A stretch of 64,000 nt of DNA from positions 806,001 through 870,000 of the forward strand of contig JACGZH010000010.1 in assembly GCA_014706385.1 (NCBI GenBank), written 5' to 3'. The translations under genes were made by a program, and so were the position numbers. Below are positions 34,284 to 47,485 of the stretch, one piece after another. The notes under the pieces were generated by a model. The model did not search any database and was not told the origin of the DNA. It worked only from the letters and a program-made list of their open reading frames with translations. Numbering within the stretch: the first letter of the stretch is position 1; each line of letters begins with the position of its first letter. This DNA comes from Phaffia rhodozyma (lineage: Eukaryota; Basidiomycota; Tremellomycetes; Cystofilobasidiales; Mrakiaceae).

Positions 34284-34958
34284 GACAAGCCTCTCCAATT
34301 AAACAAGAGAGGCCTGGACCTGGAGTGAACGTCTTGAAGACGTCGTTATATCCTTGCAAATTCTGTTCGTATCGGGCCATACCTCTAGTCTCGTAGACGG
34401 GACATTTCTTTCGTTCTCTTTCCTCTCTCCTTGTTCCTAAATATCTTGCCCACTCTCCATCTTTTTGCTTCTACTTGTTTCTCTTGGATATATATGCATC
34501 ATTTTGGATGAGAACACGAGAATCTTCTCGCTCCTCCAGACTAGACCAAACACCCGGAGTATTTTCTCTATCCTCTCCTTGCCAGAGCTCTGGCGTCCTA
34601 TACGAGATCATCAGCAGTCTATTCCCGTTACTTCTGATGAGTCTCAGTCGTCAGATATAACATATCGTCCACACACAACACACACATATGCGCCCATAAT
34701 AGATGAGGTCACTTGGTCAGAGTTTCGCCGAAAAAATCCCGACCGGCTGTTTAGCAATTAATTCGCCGGTTCGTCTTTCCATCAAATCCTCAACATCTTG
34801 AGGCTTTTCTGTCAATTCGTTAGTCTTTTAAGAGAGATGAGAAGTTTGGGAAAGAGACATATATCGTTAAGCCCATCTCTCTCAACCCTATCAACTTTCT
34901 CTCAAGACTCTATTGTGTTATTCTGTTCATCGTCTGATAGTTATCAAGAAACGCGCTC
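34284..34958. other. Spacer upstream of the beta-glucosidase gene
   Basis: 675 bases with the CFEM-like gene's 3' end (inverted repeat TTAAACAAGAGAGGCC... region near 34300) and the GH3 promoter. No protein-like frame recognised. Confidence 0.35.
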
Positions 34959-37900
34959 ATGATGTGTACGTATTCCTTTCTGTCTTCATTCTCTATTCAT
35001 CAAAGCCTGGCTTCTCATCGTTCATCTGTCCGGAAGAGAAATAGCAAGCTGAATTGTTCACTTTTTCTCTCTGCTTGAAATCAGCTCTGGTCATCGAAGA
35101 TACTCTTTCGAAGCTTTCGATGCTTGAGAAGGTATTCTTCATCTTTCGCTCCATCTCGCGCACAACCGCACTGTGTCATACTGATTGGAAAACCTCTCTC
35201 TGTCCGTTCCGATCGTTCAGATCAAGCTCTTATCTGGAAGTGACGCCTGGCACACATATAAGATCGACCGACTTGGAATTCCTGCAGTTCGAGTGAGTTT
35301 CACATGAAAGCCATCTCATCCTGTTCATTGAGACTAGCACGAAAGGTGACGCTCGATCTGATCATATGCCCTATCTCTACGTGATGGCTTGGTTTCAATG
35401 GTTAGATGTCGGATGGACCGAATGGTGTTCGAGGAACTAATTGTGAGCTCAACCAAGCTAATCCTTATCGGTACAAGAGTCCAAATCCTTGTTGTCATTC
35501 GGCTGATCATTCTGCACCCGTTCAATTCTGCTCTCAAGTCTTCAACGGTACACTCTCATCTTGCTTTCCTTGCTCCACAGGAGTCGCATCTTCTTGGGAC
35601 GTCGACCTTGTTAGGGAGATTGGTCTAGCTCTGGGTACCGAGTGCAAAGAAAAAGGTTTGTCCAGCTTGATCTGATCCAGTCAGGATAGTCGAACAGAAG
35701 TTCATTCGTGATGGTACCTGTTGTTTCCTCAAGGCGCCCATGTACTTCTAGGACCCACTGTGAATACTCAGCGATCTCCTCTAGGAGGTCGCGGGTTTGA
35801 ATCCTTCTCTGAGGTAGGTTCTTTCCGCGAGACGAATGGGTATGCATCAACATATAGCCAGGCCATTCATTGGTGTGCCTTTCTTCGTTTGGCTATTTGC
35901 ACTTTGTTAGGACCCTTATCTGAATGGAACGATAGCAGCTGCTTATATCAATGGAGTCCAGGAAAAGGGCGTGGTTGCTACTATCAAACATTTCGGTTAG
36001 TTTCAATCATCTCTTTGAGCCTTTCAATCGAATAATCGAAGCTGATTGAAGGGCGCTCGCTTTGGTACAAACTAATTTTCAATCCATAGTCTGCAACGAC
36101 CAAGAGAAAGAGAGGTCCGTTCATATCATTGCTCACTTGCTATCCGCGCGCTAAGCAAATGTGGTGTTTACTCTTTCCCTTCTTCTTCCCTTTTATTTGT
36201 AATAAACAGACAGTCGATTGACAGCGTCTTATCCGAGCGAGCTCTTCGGGAGATTTATCTGAAACCCTTCCAGATTGCCATCAAGGATAGTGATCCCCAG
36301 GCTGTGATGACTTCGTGAGTCTTCTTTCTTCCTAAAAGGAGCGCAGAGGCCGGAACTGAGATGTGTTTATGAGGGGATTTTAAACGTAGGTATAATCGAG
36401 TGAACGGAATCCATGTTTCTGAAGATTATGATCTTTTAGAGAATGTCCTACGGAAAGTTCGCCCCTCCCTCCTCTCTCTCCTTAACTACTATCTTGAATT
36501 GATATTGGTGTTCTCCTTCGGTGATCTGACGTTCACCATTTCAGGAATGGGGATACAAAGGGTTGATTATGAGTGACTGGTAAGTTTCTTCTTAGTCGGG
36601 TTTGCCATCCCAGCGATTCTTGTGTGATCCAAACCTTGAACACCATTCGCTTACTCCACTTGGCTCATCCTTCGTTCTTCCTTAATCGCAGGACTGGGGT
36701 CTATTCAACCGATACCTCTATCAAGGCCGGTCTCGACGTTGAGGTTGGTCAAGTCAAATTTTCTCCTTAACTGCCACATATTCATCTCGCCAAACTCTTG
36801 TGTAACATGGAGTGCTTGCTGTCGTTTTGCCTCTAGATGCCAGGACCGGGCGTGATGAGGAGCGTAGATGTCGTCCAGAGGGCGATCACAGCGGGCAAAC
36901 TATCTATCGAAGATCTGGACGCTCGTGTCCTAAAGGCTCGTGTCTTTCTTTCTCCTCTTCTATCCTATGACTGAATTGTCAAACTGACTGAGCTCTTCTC
37001 TTTGTTGTTTCCTAATCAACAACAGGTTCTTGAACTTGTCCAAAAAGCTCAGGTTTGTCCTCTCTATACCCTCTCTCACCACGGCTGTTGTACACGCGTT
37101 GACCGATTCTTGCTTCTGATTCCATTAGACTTCTGGCATCCCTTTTGACGTAAAAGAGAAAGCTGTGGATACCCCTGAACTCCGGGATGTATGTATGAGC
37201 TTGCGACATTGTACTCAACGTACTCAACGCTGAATAGATCTATTAATACATACGTTCCTGTCTCTCTTGCCATATTTAGCTCCTCCGACGATCCGCTGCC
37301 GATGCCATTGTGCTTCTCAAGAACGAGGATTCTCTCCTTCCGTTAACAAGAGAGAAATTGGCCTCAAGGTCTATCAAATCAATCGGAGTCATCGGTCCTA
37401 ACGTCAAACTAGCTTACACATCCGGCGGAGGGTCTGCGCAATTGCTTTCTACTTACACCGTCACGCCTTTTGACGGTATTCGATCTGCTGTCAAGGAGGT
37501 CCTTGGTCAGGATCAAGTCCCTTATGCTCTAGGAGCATCCAGCCATCGATTTTTGCCCCTGGCAAGTAACTATATCAAGAACGGGAAAAGTCAGTTGGAA
37601 TACCCTTCTCTTTCCATTCGCTGAGCTATCTCGTCAGGTTGAAAAAGCCTCGTCTCGTCTGACATCCTTGTGGTCTGGAATCAGTCGAGTTCTGGAACGA
37701 GCCTTTCGACAAAGATGGGAAACAGAAGACCGAGGCTGTCTACTCGGTAGCTACCACGACATCAACGATGATGCTCTTTGACAACATCGGTGAGTGATGG
37801 TTTTCCATTTCTTCCTAGAGTCCCCGTATATGTGCGCACTTACGCTCTAATTCTACCGCTTGGTACTGACCTTGAATAATACCCGTTCTTCTTAAACTTA

Positions 37901-39392
37901 TGCGTGGGCGAGGGCATCATCAGTGGACGACGTGAACATGATCTGCTGGCATCGATACTCTGGGATTTTCGTTCCTGACGAGGATGGCGATTGGGAGTTT
38001 GGAATAGTCATCGCCGGTCAAGGTTTGTTCTTTTCTCTCTTTCGTCACCAGGGTCGCTGTTGGCTTGTTCAGAGGCATCAACGGGCATGGCTAAACTTGG
38101 ATAATCATTGTCGTCGCATTAATTAGGTGATCTGTATATCGACGGCAAGCTCGTGGTCGATAATACGCACAATCAAGTCCCAGGCGAATACTTCTTCAAT
38201 CAAGGTTCGATCGAGGTCAAGGCCATCGTTCCTGGGTTGAAGTCAGGGAAGGAATACTCGCTCGAGCTGAGATCAACCAACGAGAAACCATTGCGCTCAA
38301 CGCAGATCTTTGGTTCGAGAGGCGCACTGAGAGTCGGAGCGTGGAGGACTATTCAGGAGAAGGAGGCTATTCAGGAAGCTGTCGATGTCGCTAGAAATGT
38401 TGATGGTGGGTTTCCGTCGCTTTTTTCATTTTGTCGAACATGCTGAACTAACAACCTTTTATCTCTGTTCTGTTCTCGACCCTTCGATTAGCCGTCGTGT
38501 TGGTTATCGGATTGAACCAGGATTGGGAAAGCGAGGGCTACGATCGAGCCAACATGGAGTGGGTCCTCATTTCCTACTTGGTTGGCAAGTTTTTCTGATG
38601 GCACTCCGGCTCATAGAAGCTCGTCCTCTTCTCGTCTTCTGTCATCTTGTTAGCTTGCCAGGTGCAACGAACGATTTGGTCCGTTCCGTTTTGGACGCAA
38701 ACCCGAATGTCATCATTGTGAACCAATCTGGAACGCCTGTAGAAATGCCATGGATCGACGATGCCTCAACGGTTCTTCAAGCGTTCTACGGAGGAAATGA
38801 ACTCGGAAATGGGATGGCGGACGTGCTGTTTGGAAAGAGAGATGTCTGCGGAAAGTTGCCTTTGTCTTTCCCAAAGAATGTATCGGACAATCCTTCGTTC
38901 ATCTCGTTCCCCGGAGAGAACGGCAAAGTGATTTACAACGAGGGGATTTACGTCGGATACCGACACCCATCGTTTGAGCCACTCTTCGCGTTTGGCCACG
39001 GTCTAACGTACTCGGCAGCCGAGTACAGCTCTCTCTCTCTTCCGTCAAAGATTGGATCGGACGGAACGTTCGATGTATCCTTCACCGTGCGAAATGCCGG
39101 CAACGTAGCGATGCGCGAAATCGCTCAGGTGTACGTGTCTGACCGGAAGAGTTCGCTACCTCGACCGGAAAAGGAACTCAAGGGATTTACAAAAATCTCT
39201 CTGAAGCCTGGACAATCAATCGAGGTCACTTTGACGCTCGAGAGGGAGGCGCTTGGATATTGGGACGATCAGAAACATCACTGGGCCGCAGAACAAGGAG
39301 AATTTGAGATTAGAGTGGGAGGAAACTCCACAAAACCCACGCTGAAGGGAACGACTGAGTTAGAGAGAACGATTGTCTGGACTGGTCTATGA
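34959..39392 (+). CDS. Intracellular beta-glucosidase, glycoside hydrolase family 3 with PA14 domain
   Basis: Retaining beta-glucosidase. The first exon is seven bases (ATGATGT), and about 16 introns follow. GH3 N-terminal barrel: [82 protein letters not shown], and the nucleophile in GLIMSDWTG (about 36570-36700). C-terminal sandwich: [37 protein letters not shown]. The PA14 insert (about 37920-38290) reads [20 protein letters not shown]. The acid/base Glu is in [14 protein letters not shown]. The fibronectin-like end has [11 protein letters not shown] and ERTIVWTGL with the stop at 39392. There is no signal peptide, so it probably acts on imported or internal glucosides. All motifs are intact. 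Confidence 0.94.
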
Positions 39393-39621
39393 GTTGTGGG
39401 CGTGTGAACAAGCAAACATAGGAGCGCAGATGCACAAGAACGAAACGGATGTTGTATACTAGCTTTCTATATCAATGAAGTCAAACAGCCTGATAGAGAA
39501 TATCCACCGCGCAATTATAGCAGCAAAAAAAACTCTTGGCGAAAAAAGGTTGAGAAGACTTTGAGAATGATCGTCTGGCATCCGAATAATTTCCCTTCCA
39601 AACACTCACTTACATCTTAAC

Positions 39622-42600
39622 ATGGACGATCCTGGTAAGTGGATTTGTTCGTCGCGCTAACCCACGTGATGCTTACATCCATCCATTGAGCTTGTTTAGG
39701 AATCCGAGCGAAATGGCGAAACGAAAGGGTCCGTCCGAACACTCCCAATGCGTGTGCCACGCTGTGCGTTCGATAGCTGATCCTTCTTCCTTCCTTCTTT
39801 CTCGATCGATTCATCCAACAGCAAGCTGCCTATTAGTTCGTACACATTCTTGCTTTATCTTGGAGACAATTTTCGCGTTCACTTATGAACATACTCCAAT
39901 AGTGCCCATCCTAGTTCCTCCCAATCTCACGGAGTCGAAACGGTCGATCCTTTGAACGAAGCTTATCAGCCAACACCCACCGAGGACAGTACCTTGGCTC
40001 CTGCTCATGTCAAGGAATCGGTTGTCATTCCAGAGATTTCGGCCAACGGTTATGAGGGTACGCGTTCAGTTTCCTTCTCTTCTTCTTGGTCTCTCTACGC
40101 GTCTTTCTTCTCGATACCCCGAAACAGACGCGTCGTCTTAATTGTGTGTTTCGTTTTCGGACGGCTGTGCCTTGTAATATCCAACAGTTCATTCCTACCG
40201 ACCTCCTGTGTGGGTGTGAGTAATGTTTCGTCCAGATGCCTCTCCCGCTATTCTCAAGGTCTAACCTGGTCATCCTTCTTAACCCTACTCGTCTACAGAC
40301 CAGCCGAGACGATCCCTGGTCCGACCAACCTCCACGCGGAGGCTCAGAGTGTACAGTCTCACGCGGGACCTACGGTTGCTCAGCCCAAACTGGATGCTCA
40401 GACTGGAAAGGAAGATTCGCTAGAAGACTCAAAGAACACACTGAGGCCTAGCATGGGCGATAGACATCATTCTGTGCGAGAGAGAATGAGTCCTCATTTA
40501 CAGTTTATGGCTGGACCGGTACGATGCTCTCCTCATCTGTTCATACCTTTGTGTCTATTCGTCTAGACTGACCCTGAGCGCTAACGCTTGATTCACTTGC
40601 TCGGGACAATTGGATTCTTAGATGTTGACGTACCACACAGTTAAAGATTCGATCTGGCATGGAGCTGCCATGATAGTACGTCTGCTTGTTCTCTAGAGCC
40701 TATCCGGTGTCTCTTATTGGATGGTTGTTCACCTGAATGCGCTTCATTCTTCTCACGTAACCAAGGTCACTGCTGACGCAGGGTCAGTTTACGAACCGAT
40801 GCCTTCCCTCAGCCTGTCCTGGACATCCAGCCAGACAACGAGCGGAAACGGTCAGAACGGACATAGTATCGAGACGGGTGTTGACGGAGTGAACGCAGGA
40901 ATGGAAAAGTTGGATGTCAATGGAAACGGATATGCAGCTACTCCCCAGGGGAGCAACGGAAGGCAAGACCGAAAGATCGTCGGAGAGAATATCTTTGTTT
41001 ATCACGGTCCTCAGGTTCGCACTTTTCATTCTTTCCTCACTGTTTCCGACCAACTTGTCTCCTTGTATCGTTATGGACGGAACTTGATCGTCTTCTTTCA
41101 TATCAATGTAAATTACATCATCAGGGCTCCTTCACATTCACCCGATTCCAAATTCGAATTCCGATCACCCAAACGGTCTCGACTAGAATCGACTACCGTG
41201 TCAATGGAGGTGTCGAACTCAACTTTTGGATCCCTGGTCTAGGGGAGAATCTCAGATGGGCGGCGCACAGCTGCAATGGATTCTCTGGAGGTGTCAAAAC
41301 TGAAGACGTCAGTCGTCTTTTGCGTCTTCCGATCGTGTTCGTCAGCTTGGCTTCTAAACGGCTGATACCCCTTTCCTCTTGGTTGAATCGTTAATCAGTT
41401 CTTTAATCCAGACAAGTTCGACAATGGATACGACCCTCTATGGGCAGACATGTTGGAAAAACACGCGGAAAAGCCGATTCACTGCATGGTTCGTATCTTT
41501 CCTTAGTAGGAATAGATATCACGCTCATATTTGTACTCCTTGGCTCTCTATCATAGGTTGGAGGTGGTGATCAGATCTACTGTTCGTTTGTCGTCTTTCT
41601 TCCCTCCTTTTAGAATCTTGAAATCACTTGTGGCTAACTGAATGAGTGGTGTTCTCTGCTTCGACATTAATCAGGCGACTCATTGATGTTCGAGCCTGAG
41701 ATGCAAGGTTCGTTTGATTTTTGCTCTATCGTCCTTCGATGGTCTTTCATAAACCATTCATTCCTTTGACTTTGCCCCATTTCAGATTGGCTCGAGTGTG
41801 GCACGCCTGAGAAGAGAAAGGACTTCCCTCTCTCGAATGATATCATGTTCTGCATCGATCGGTATTATTTCTCGCACTACTGCAAGATCTTCCGAACCGG
41901 CAAGTTTGGACTTGCGAACGCCAGTATCCCAATGTTTGTCTTTTTCTCCGTTTCATCGCCTGCAGGATTCTTATATAGAAACTCAAGCCTATTTCTTCTT
42001 ATGGGATTTAATGGTGTAGGGTCAACGTTAGTGCCTTTGTCTTGCATAGCTCATATTCAATCACTATCACTTCTGAGTCAATTCTAAAATCCTCGTTCAA
42101 CTTTGGATGTATGCGCGATAACAATGCCTGATCATCACCAGTGTCTTGACGACCACGACCTGTGAGTCACCTCTACCCTTATTAATCTTGCCTTCTTTCA
42201 AATTACTCATAAGCCCTTGTCACCCTCACAGGATTGATGGTTTCGGATCATACCCGGATGATCTTCAACAAGCTCCAGTGTTCAAACACATTGGAAGCAG
42301 AGGGTACTTCTGGTACCTTCTTTTCCAGCTTTTCATCGTCGGTACGTATTTTGTGTCTTCAACCCCAAAATCTCTATACGATTAGACTGATCTTATCTCT
42401 TTTTACGTACCCATATCTATCAGACGATTTCGATGGGACGTCATTAGATAAGCCTCATACGATGGCGAGTATGATTATCGGAGGAGATGGGTGAGTCTTT
42501 GCTATCGATCTACACAAGACAAGTCTTGCAAAGTGTTGGTTTGATCTCGTATTGATGGTTTCATATCCAATCTTTTTGCACAGTCCTTGGATTCCCTCTC

Positions 42601-44299
42601 CTGGCCAGTTAGTAGTCTATCATTTCTTTCTCTTTCTCTGCGCTGTCGCCAATGATCTTTTGTTGTTTTCCCTAGTTCGATGCTAATATACCTGGGACCT
42701 GAAGTTTACATGCTTCTCTTGGATTGCCGGTCCGTTCAGCTCCATAAAATTTCCCCTCAATGTCTGAATGAATCCATCGTTGCTTATAGAAGTCTCATGT
42801 TCTTACATTGATCGATATAGAGCTGAGCGAAAGAAAGACGTAGTCTGCAGTAAGCTTACATACGACCGAGTGTTCAACGCGATCAAGCAGCTTCCGAACC
42901 AAGTAAAGCACCTCGTATTCCAATTAGGAATCCCTATCGCTTATCGTATGTTCCTCATATCGTTCGCTTTGCTTCTTTGTGAAGATATGCATTTGAAAAA
43001 TACTGATTTCTATTGTGCGTTGAACCTGGTACGTGATCTAAATTGGCCGTGTACAGCCCGAATGAACTTTGTGGAAAAAGTCCTAGAGTCAAAGCTCAAC
43101 CCGCTCGTTAAGTTGAGTAAGGTTGGACTGGTTCCAGGATTTGTCAACAAGTACGTCGACCGCTACAGCCCTTGCTTGTATATGCAAAATTGTCACATAT
43201 CACTGACTCTATTCTCATGTGAGAATCAACCAGATTCAATGAGGAAGCCGAGCTTTTGGACGATTGCAACGATCACTGGACCGCGAGCTGTTCGTTTCTT
43301 CGTCTACCTTCTTACCCTATAATCGTCATTGTCTCTCTCGAAAACTGACCTGACGCTTGCGCGCACACATACTCTAGCTCGAAAGCATGAGCGAAATTGG
43401 CTGGTCGAGCAATGTCAACGAATCTCAGTCGAACAACGGCTTCGAATCAGTTTTGTCTCTGGAGACGTCCATTGTGCGTCAGCCACGACATTCCATACGG
43501 TTCCCCACCATAAGCATGATCCGATCCCGGCCGAACAGGACCCAAAGTGGATGTTGCAGGTCGTCACGTCGGCCATTGTGAACACGCCTCCACCGGCGAT
43601 GGTTGGAGCGATGATCTCCAGGTTGGGAGGCAAGAGACACAAGACCTTGCGTTCGTAACAATTTCTCTCTTCCTCTCTCTGCTCGTCTCGAAGAAAGGAA
43701 GAAAGAAAGTAGTGACAAAACCTGGCTTTTGAAATAAACGAACGGAATCCTTCCTATCATCGTTAATCCATATATAGACTGTGAGTAACTGCCATTTCCG
43801 TTCTTGCTGACCCAATAAAACTAAAGTTACTGATCTATTCCTGATTCTGTTTCATTTGTTTTCACCTATCAAAGATGCTAACACTGACGAGACTATGGTT
43901 CCCCTCTTCGAGTTGGACACTGATGAGTCAAAGATGAAGCATCCTCAGATCATGGCTAAGCGAAGTATGTCTCAAGCTCCTTTCATTCCTGTACGTGTAG
44001 GCTTCCAGCTCTGAGTTTAACTTTTTTCTCTTTCTTTGTATTTTATGGTATACGTTTTTGCGGGATCATTAGACTGGACGATAGTAGACTACATCCATGA
44101 AGATAGTTCACTCCGGTTTGATATTCGGGTCGAAATCAAACAAGGTGATGGAGAGACCAAAGGGTGCGCTCTCGGAATTTTTGCTTTTAATATTCCACGT
44201 CAGCTGGTTTGAAAAGTTTGCTGATTAGTCTCTTACCTTTCTGGTTGTTTGGGATCAAACAGATATCCGATTAGTGCCCCTGCTCCTTCTTGGACGTAG
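39622..44299 (+). CDS. PhoD-like phosphatase family protein
   Basis: Large fungal protein of the PhoD-like metallophosphatase family. The tiny first exon (39622-39634, MDDP) is followed by a Ser/Pro-rich N-terminal region. The conserved body starts LQFMAGPMLTYHTVKDSIWH and AAMIVTADAGSVYEPMPSL, then VGENIFVYHGPQGSFTFTRF, ELNFWIPGLGENLRWAAHSC, DPLWADMLEKHAEKPIHCMV with GGGDQIYCDSL, IGGDGPWIP, LIYLGPEVYMLLLDCRAERK and RISFVSGDVHCASATTFH (metal-ligand histidine region). The end carries LQVVTSAIVNTPPPAMV, then KHPQIMAKRNW, and KGYPISAPAPSWT with stop TAG at 44299. More than 15 introns. In the PhoD family the GGGDQ Asp and GDVHC His bind metals. The substrate of the fungal group is not established. 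Confidence 0.88.
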
Positions 44300-44860
44300 A
44301 ACAGTCCATGACCCACAACTCTCTTTCATTCGCGCTCGCTTTGTGTCTCTTCTCGTTTTCTTCCGTCTATATATTTGACTCGTGCATGTGTATCGATACA
44401 TACATTTAGCTCTAATCGAATTGGTTCTGTGCCCCGCTCTCGTTTCTTCGAGTTTGTTCACATCATTTTGACGTTCTTTCTCTCATTCATTCCCTTCTTC
44501 GAATGTATACGGCAATCCACCCATCCTTGGAAATTGCGATCGTTCTGCTCGTGGAAATGCTTACATTGTTAATATTGGTATCTTTTTGATATGAATTAAC
44601 GTGCCCTTTCATCTGACTTGTTCCTGCCTTATTCTGAAAGAACGAATAAGGGAGTAAAGAGTTTAAGCTGGATGGTGTTGAGATTCCATTAGATTGGCAA
44701 AGAGTAGATGTACATGCAAGAATGTCTAAAAACGAACAAGAAGCTACCAAAAAAAGGAAGATAAGAAAGAAGATGTATATGTGATGTGCTATAGGGCGAA
44801 TCTTGGAACTGGAGAGAAGAACGAGTAAGAAGAGACGTTGAGGATCGAGATTTTGAAGAT
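44300..44860. other. Convergent intergenic region
   Basis: 560 bases between the PhoD-like gene and the CGR1 stop. Anonymous frames only; both 3' UTRs are expected here. Confidence 0.4.
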
Positions 44861-45634
44861 TTAACCATTGACCTTCTTGGATCGGCCGAGTCTCTATAGC
44901 GGCACAAAAAAGGGAATGAAAACCTGTCAGCATCGAATAGACCTTTGAATCTTGACAGATAGATGAGACATCAAGAACGAACCTTCTTCATCCTCTGAAG
45001 CTTCTTAGCACTCATTCTGGCTGCCATCTCCTCCAATCGCTTCTTCTCCTCCAGTCTAGTTCGCCTATCCTTGATGGCGGTTCTTTTCCTATTTTGGTCG
45101 ACCGAAGGTGGGTTTATATAGAGATAAAGGGTGAGTTGAAATAATACAGACACACATGATAGAAAGAACAAAGGATAGAAGGATGGAGAACAAGAGAACG
45201 AACCTTTCCTCCTCAGCCTCTCGCTCCTCCTTCAACTGGTTCTGCAACAATTTGATTGCCTCGTCCTTCTTTCGCTTTTCTTGTCTAGCCTCCCATGAAG
45301 CGGACTTGACGCCTGCAGGCATCATTGATCGACTGGATAGTTTGACCGATTAACCAGATAGAAGCGAGCAGTAGCATTGATTTAAAAAAATGTGTATTCA
45401 TATTCCGAAAAGCAAACAACAGAAAAGAAGGAAGAGTCAGCTCGATGTGCCACTTCAACTATACTAAACTGGAAGAAGGAATGGAAGTATGAGGACAAAC
45501 ACAGTAGGAGCCCTACTAGCTTTCCAGAACTTTCCAGAGACTCGTCCTCCGGAAGAGTGTCCGAGAGCAAGAGTCTCTGTAGACGCCGACGATGACGATG
45601 AGGCGGTAGGTGCGGGTGTAGAGCTAGAGGACAT
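44861..45634 (-). CDS. CGR1: rRNA-processing protein CGR1
   Basis: Small nucleolar coiled-coil protein needed for 60S ribosome biogenesis. The first exon (45634 to about 45508) reads MSSSSTPAPTASSSSSASTE and ends GRVSGKFWKASRAPT, with the family's VSGK.WK motif. The next exon holds LPAGVKSASWEARQEKRKK-type sequence (about 45325-45205), then KLLQNQLKEEREAEEER. After an intron, RTAIKDRRTRLEEKKRLEEM and RMSAKKLQRMKK follow. A final exon gives RLGRSKKVNG and a stop at 44861. The Lys/Arg/Glu-rich helix and the MSAKKLQRMKK(R)LGRSKK end are characteristic of CGR1. Start chosen because it supplies the conserved SGK.WK motif. Confidence 0.88.
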
Positions 45635-45809
45635 GTTATCCGCTGATGGTTGGAGAGCAAAAGGTCGAGGAGTTGCTGATTTTATCGGTCAGATAGAAAA
45701 TATAAAACTGAAAAGATAAAACAATTTTTCTGAATATTACGTAATTCATAAATGTAGACAGCCTGTGTTAGCGTGTCTATTCGTTTTCACAGGTAGATAG
45801 GCAAGAACA

Positions 45810-46125
45810 ATGGAGAGTGTCAATGCGTTTGCAGAGGGAGCTGATCGAGCATTCTTAGTTGAGTCTTATTATACCGATAAGACATTCATCTATCTTCCAT
45901 TTATCAGATACGTTCTTAGAATCTATCAACTACCGTTCCCTCGCCAGTCTCTGACTCTCCTCTCTCTGGCTATCACCGTCTTCGAACATACACACATCTG
46001 TGTTCTGCTTTTGGTTTTGTATGCCTGCAATACAGCAAGACTACGCGAAAACCCCTCTAAATCCTTCGGCCCATCTCTGCTTGTCAACTCTCCTTTTATT
46101 TGTAGATGGACCAGACCAATCGTGA
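45810..46125 (+). CDS. Candidate two-exon microprotein, 45 residues, unknown
   Basis: ATG 45810 opens a 16-codon exon (MESVNAFAEGADRAFL) ending at a GTTGAG donor (45858). An acceptor at 46035 (CTGCAATACAG) leads in phase to QDYAKTPLNPSAHLCL and a hydrophobic stretch, with a stop at 46125. The unspliced frame is also open for 159 codons, ending at 46289. I recognise neither product. The spacer between CGR1 and the PX gene could instead simply be promoter, so confidence is low. Confidence 0.25.
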
Positions 46126-46362
46126 CGCCGATGGGCGCTGGGTCTAGACTTTCCCTTGATGCCAAGTACTGCAGAGTTTATTTTACCGATAGAAGGTGGA
46201 TCTCCTGGTCGAACATTGAAACCTCGCTTGGAACGGCTGATGAACGGGATGAAGACGGGTTAAGGTCCGAAGGAGAGGGAAGGTCGTGAAAGGTCTCGAT
46301 GGAGAAGTTCGAAGATTTTCCTGTTTAGCATCTTCACTCCGTCGAGCTGAGACCAGGAGAGT

Positions 46363-47337
46363 TCAAGTAGATAGGAGCCAATCTCTGATAAGATCCGATG
46401 ATCCCATTTCCTACTCCGTCCAGAGAAAGAAATGACATGTTTAATAGGGCAAAGACGCGCGGAGGATTGTTTAGAGGACGAGAAGAACTTTCACGTACGG
46501 AATGAAGAAGGATAACCGAGAGCCATTCTTGCAATCTCAGACGTCTCGTCTCCAAGAATGACGGTTTGAACTTATCTACAAAGTAGGAAGATGTCAACAA
46601 ATATGATTAGGTCAACTTGATAGCTCATATTGGTACGAATTAAGAGAGACACGAACGAAGAGGAGATTTGGAGGGTAGCTTGGGGATTGTCCCTCTCAGA
46701 TGCTGAATCCATCATTTTCGATCAAGCGATGGAATCTCAAGTTTCAGTAAGAATCATTCTTAACAAGTAAATGATCAAACTCACCGGGAACCGCTGTTTC
46801 AGACTTTCTCTCAGCTCACAGAACTCGGAATATCGTTTTGACTCTCTAACCACAACCCCTCCTCGAATCGATCTGATCTCAATCTCGTATACTACCCAGC
46901 ATTCTGCCGATCCAACGGGTGATTCAGTCCCTGACTTTCCTCGTACTGGGTTCTTAGTCTGTCCGACGATATTATACGACGGAATAGACACTGATTGAGC
47001 GAAGGGCAGTCGTTCGTTCACAGTATTATCTACAATTCTGATTTCCACATGACCCGGCGTAGACCTTGATGTTGATAACAGTGAAGCGCTAGGCGGAGGT
47101 GGAGGGACCAGATCATAAAGCATAGGCTGGAAGAACATGTTATAACGGATCGGTCGGAATCAGTGAAAGAAGGGTTTCTCGAGCAAGACACTGATCAAGA
47201 CGACAACTGACAGCATCTGTGAACTCTGAGGAAAAGTTGGTTTGATCACTCTCGGTGGATGTGATCCTTGTTAATTTAGAGTCTTGAGAATATGTGGATG
47301 GCATGGTTGATGGCAGGCCAGATGAGATGGACGACAT
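46363..47337 (-). CDS. PX-domain protein, Ypt35-like
   Basis: A phosphoinositide-binding PX-domain protein, probably on endosomal or vacuolar membranes. The first exon starts at 47337 with MSSISSGLPSTMPSTYSQDS. The second (about 47130-46785) holds a Pro-rich patch (LVPPPPPSASLL), then VSIPSYNIVGQTKNPVRGKS, CWVVYEIEIRS and RESKRYSEFCELRESLKQRF. The R-[RK]-Y-S-[ED]-F pattern is the PI3P-binding core of PX domains. After short introns come DKFKPSFLETRRLRLQEWLS and VILLH, the PX C-terminal helix region, and SSDLI..WLLST before the stop at 46363. The small size and single C-terminal PX domain fit Ypt35, an adaptor for Vps13, but other small PX proteins are possible. Confidence 0.78.
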
Positions 47338-47485
47338 GGTGTGAACGACAAGTTAGGTAGATCAACAGGGAAACTACACATATTTTGTAATCGCTGATTA
47401 AAGAACTTGATTAGACATTACAATCTTTATTTCGATTCCTCCTCAGTAACCAACACCATTGGCTAGTACACATCCTCTCGACAAC

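Noticed and set aside
35780..35806. CGGGTTTGAATCC, resembling a tRNA B box
   Set aside because: It is inside a GH3 exon and encodes GRGFES of the conserved [11 protein letters not shown] motif; no A box or cloverleaf could be formed around it.
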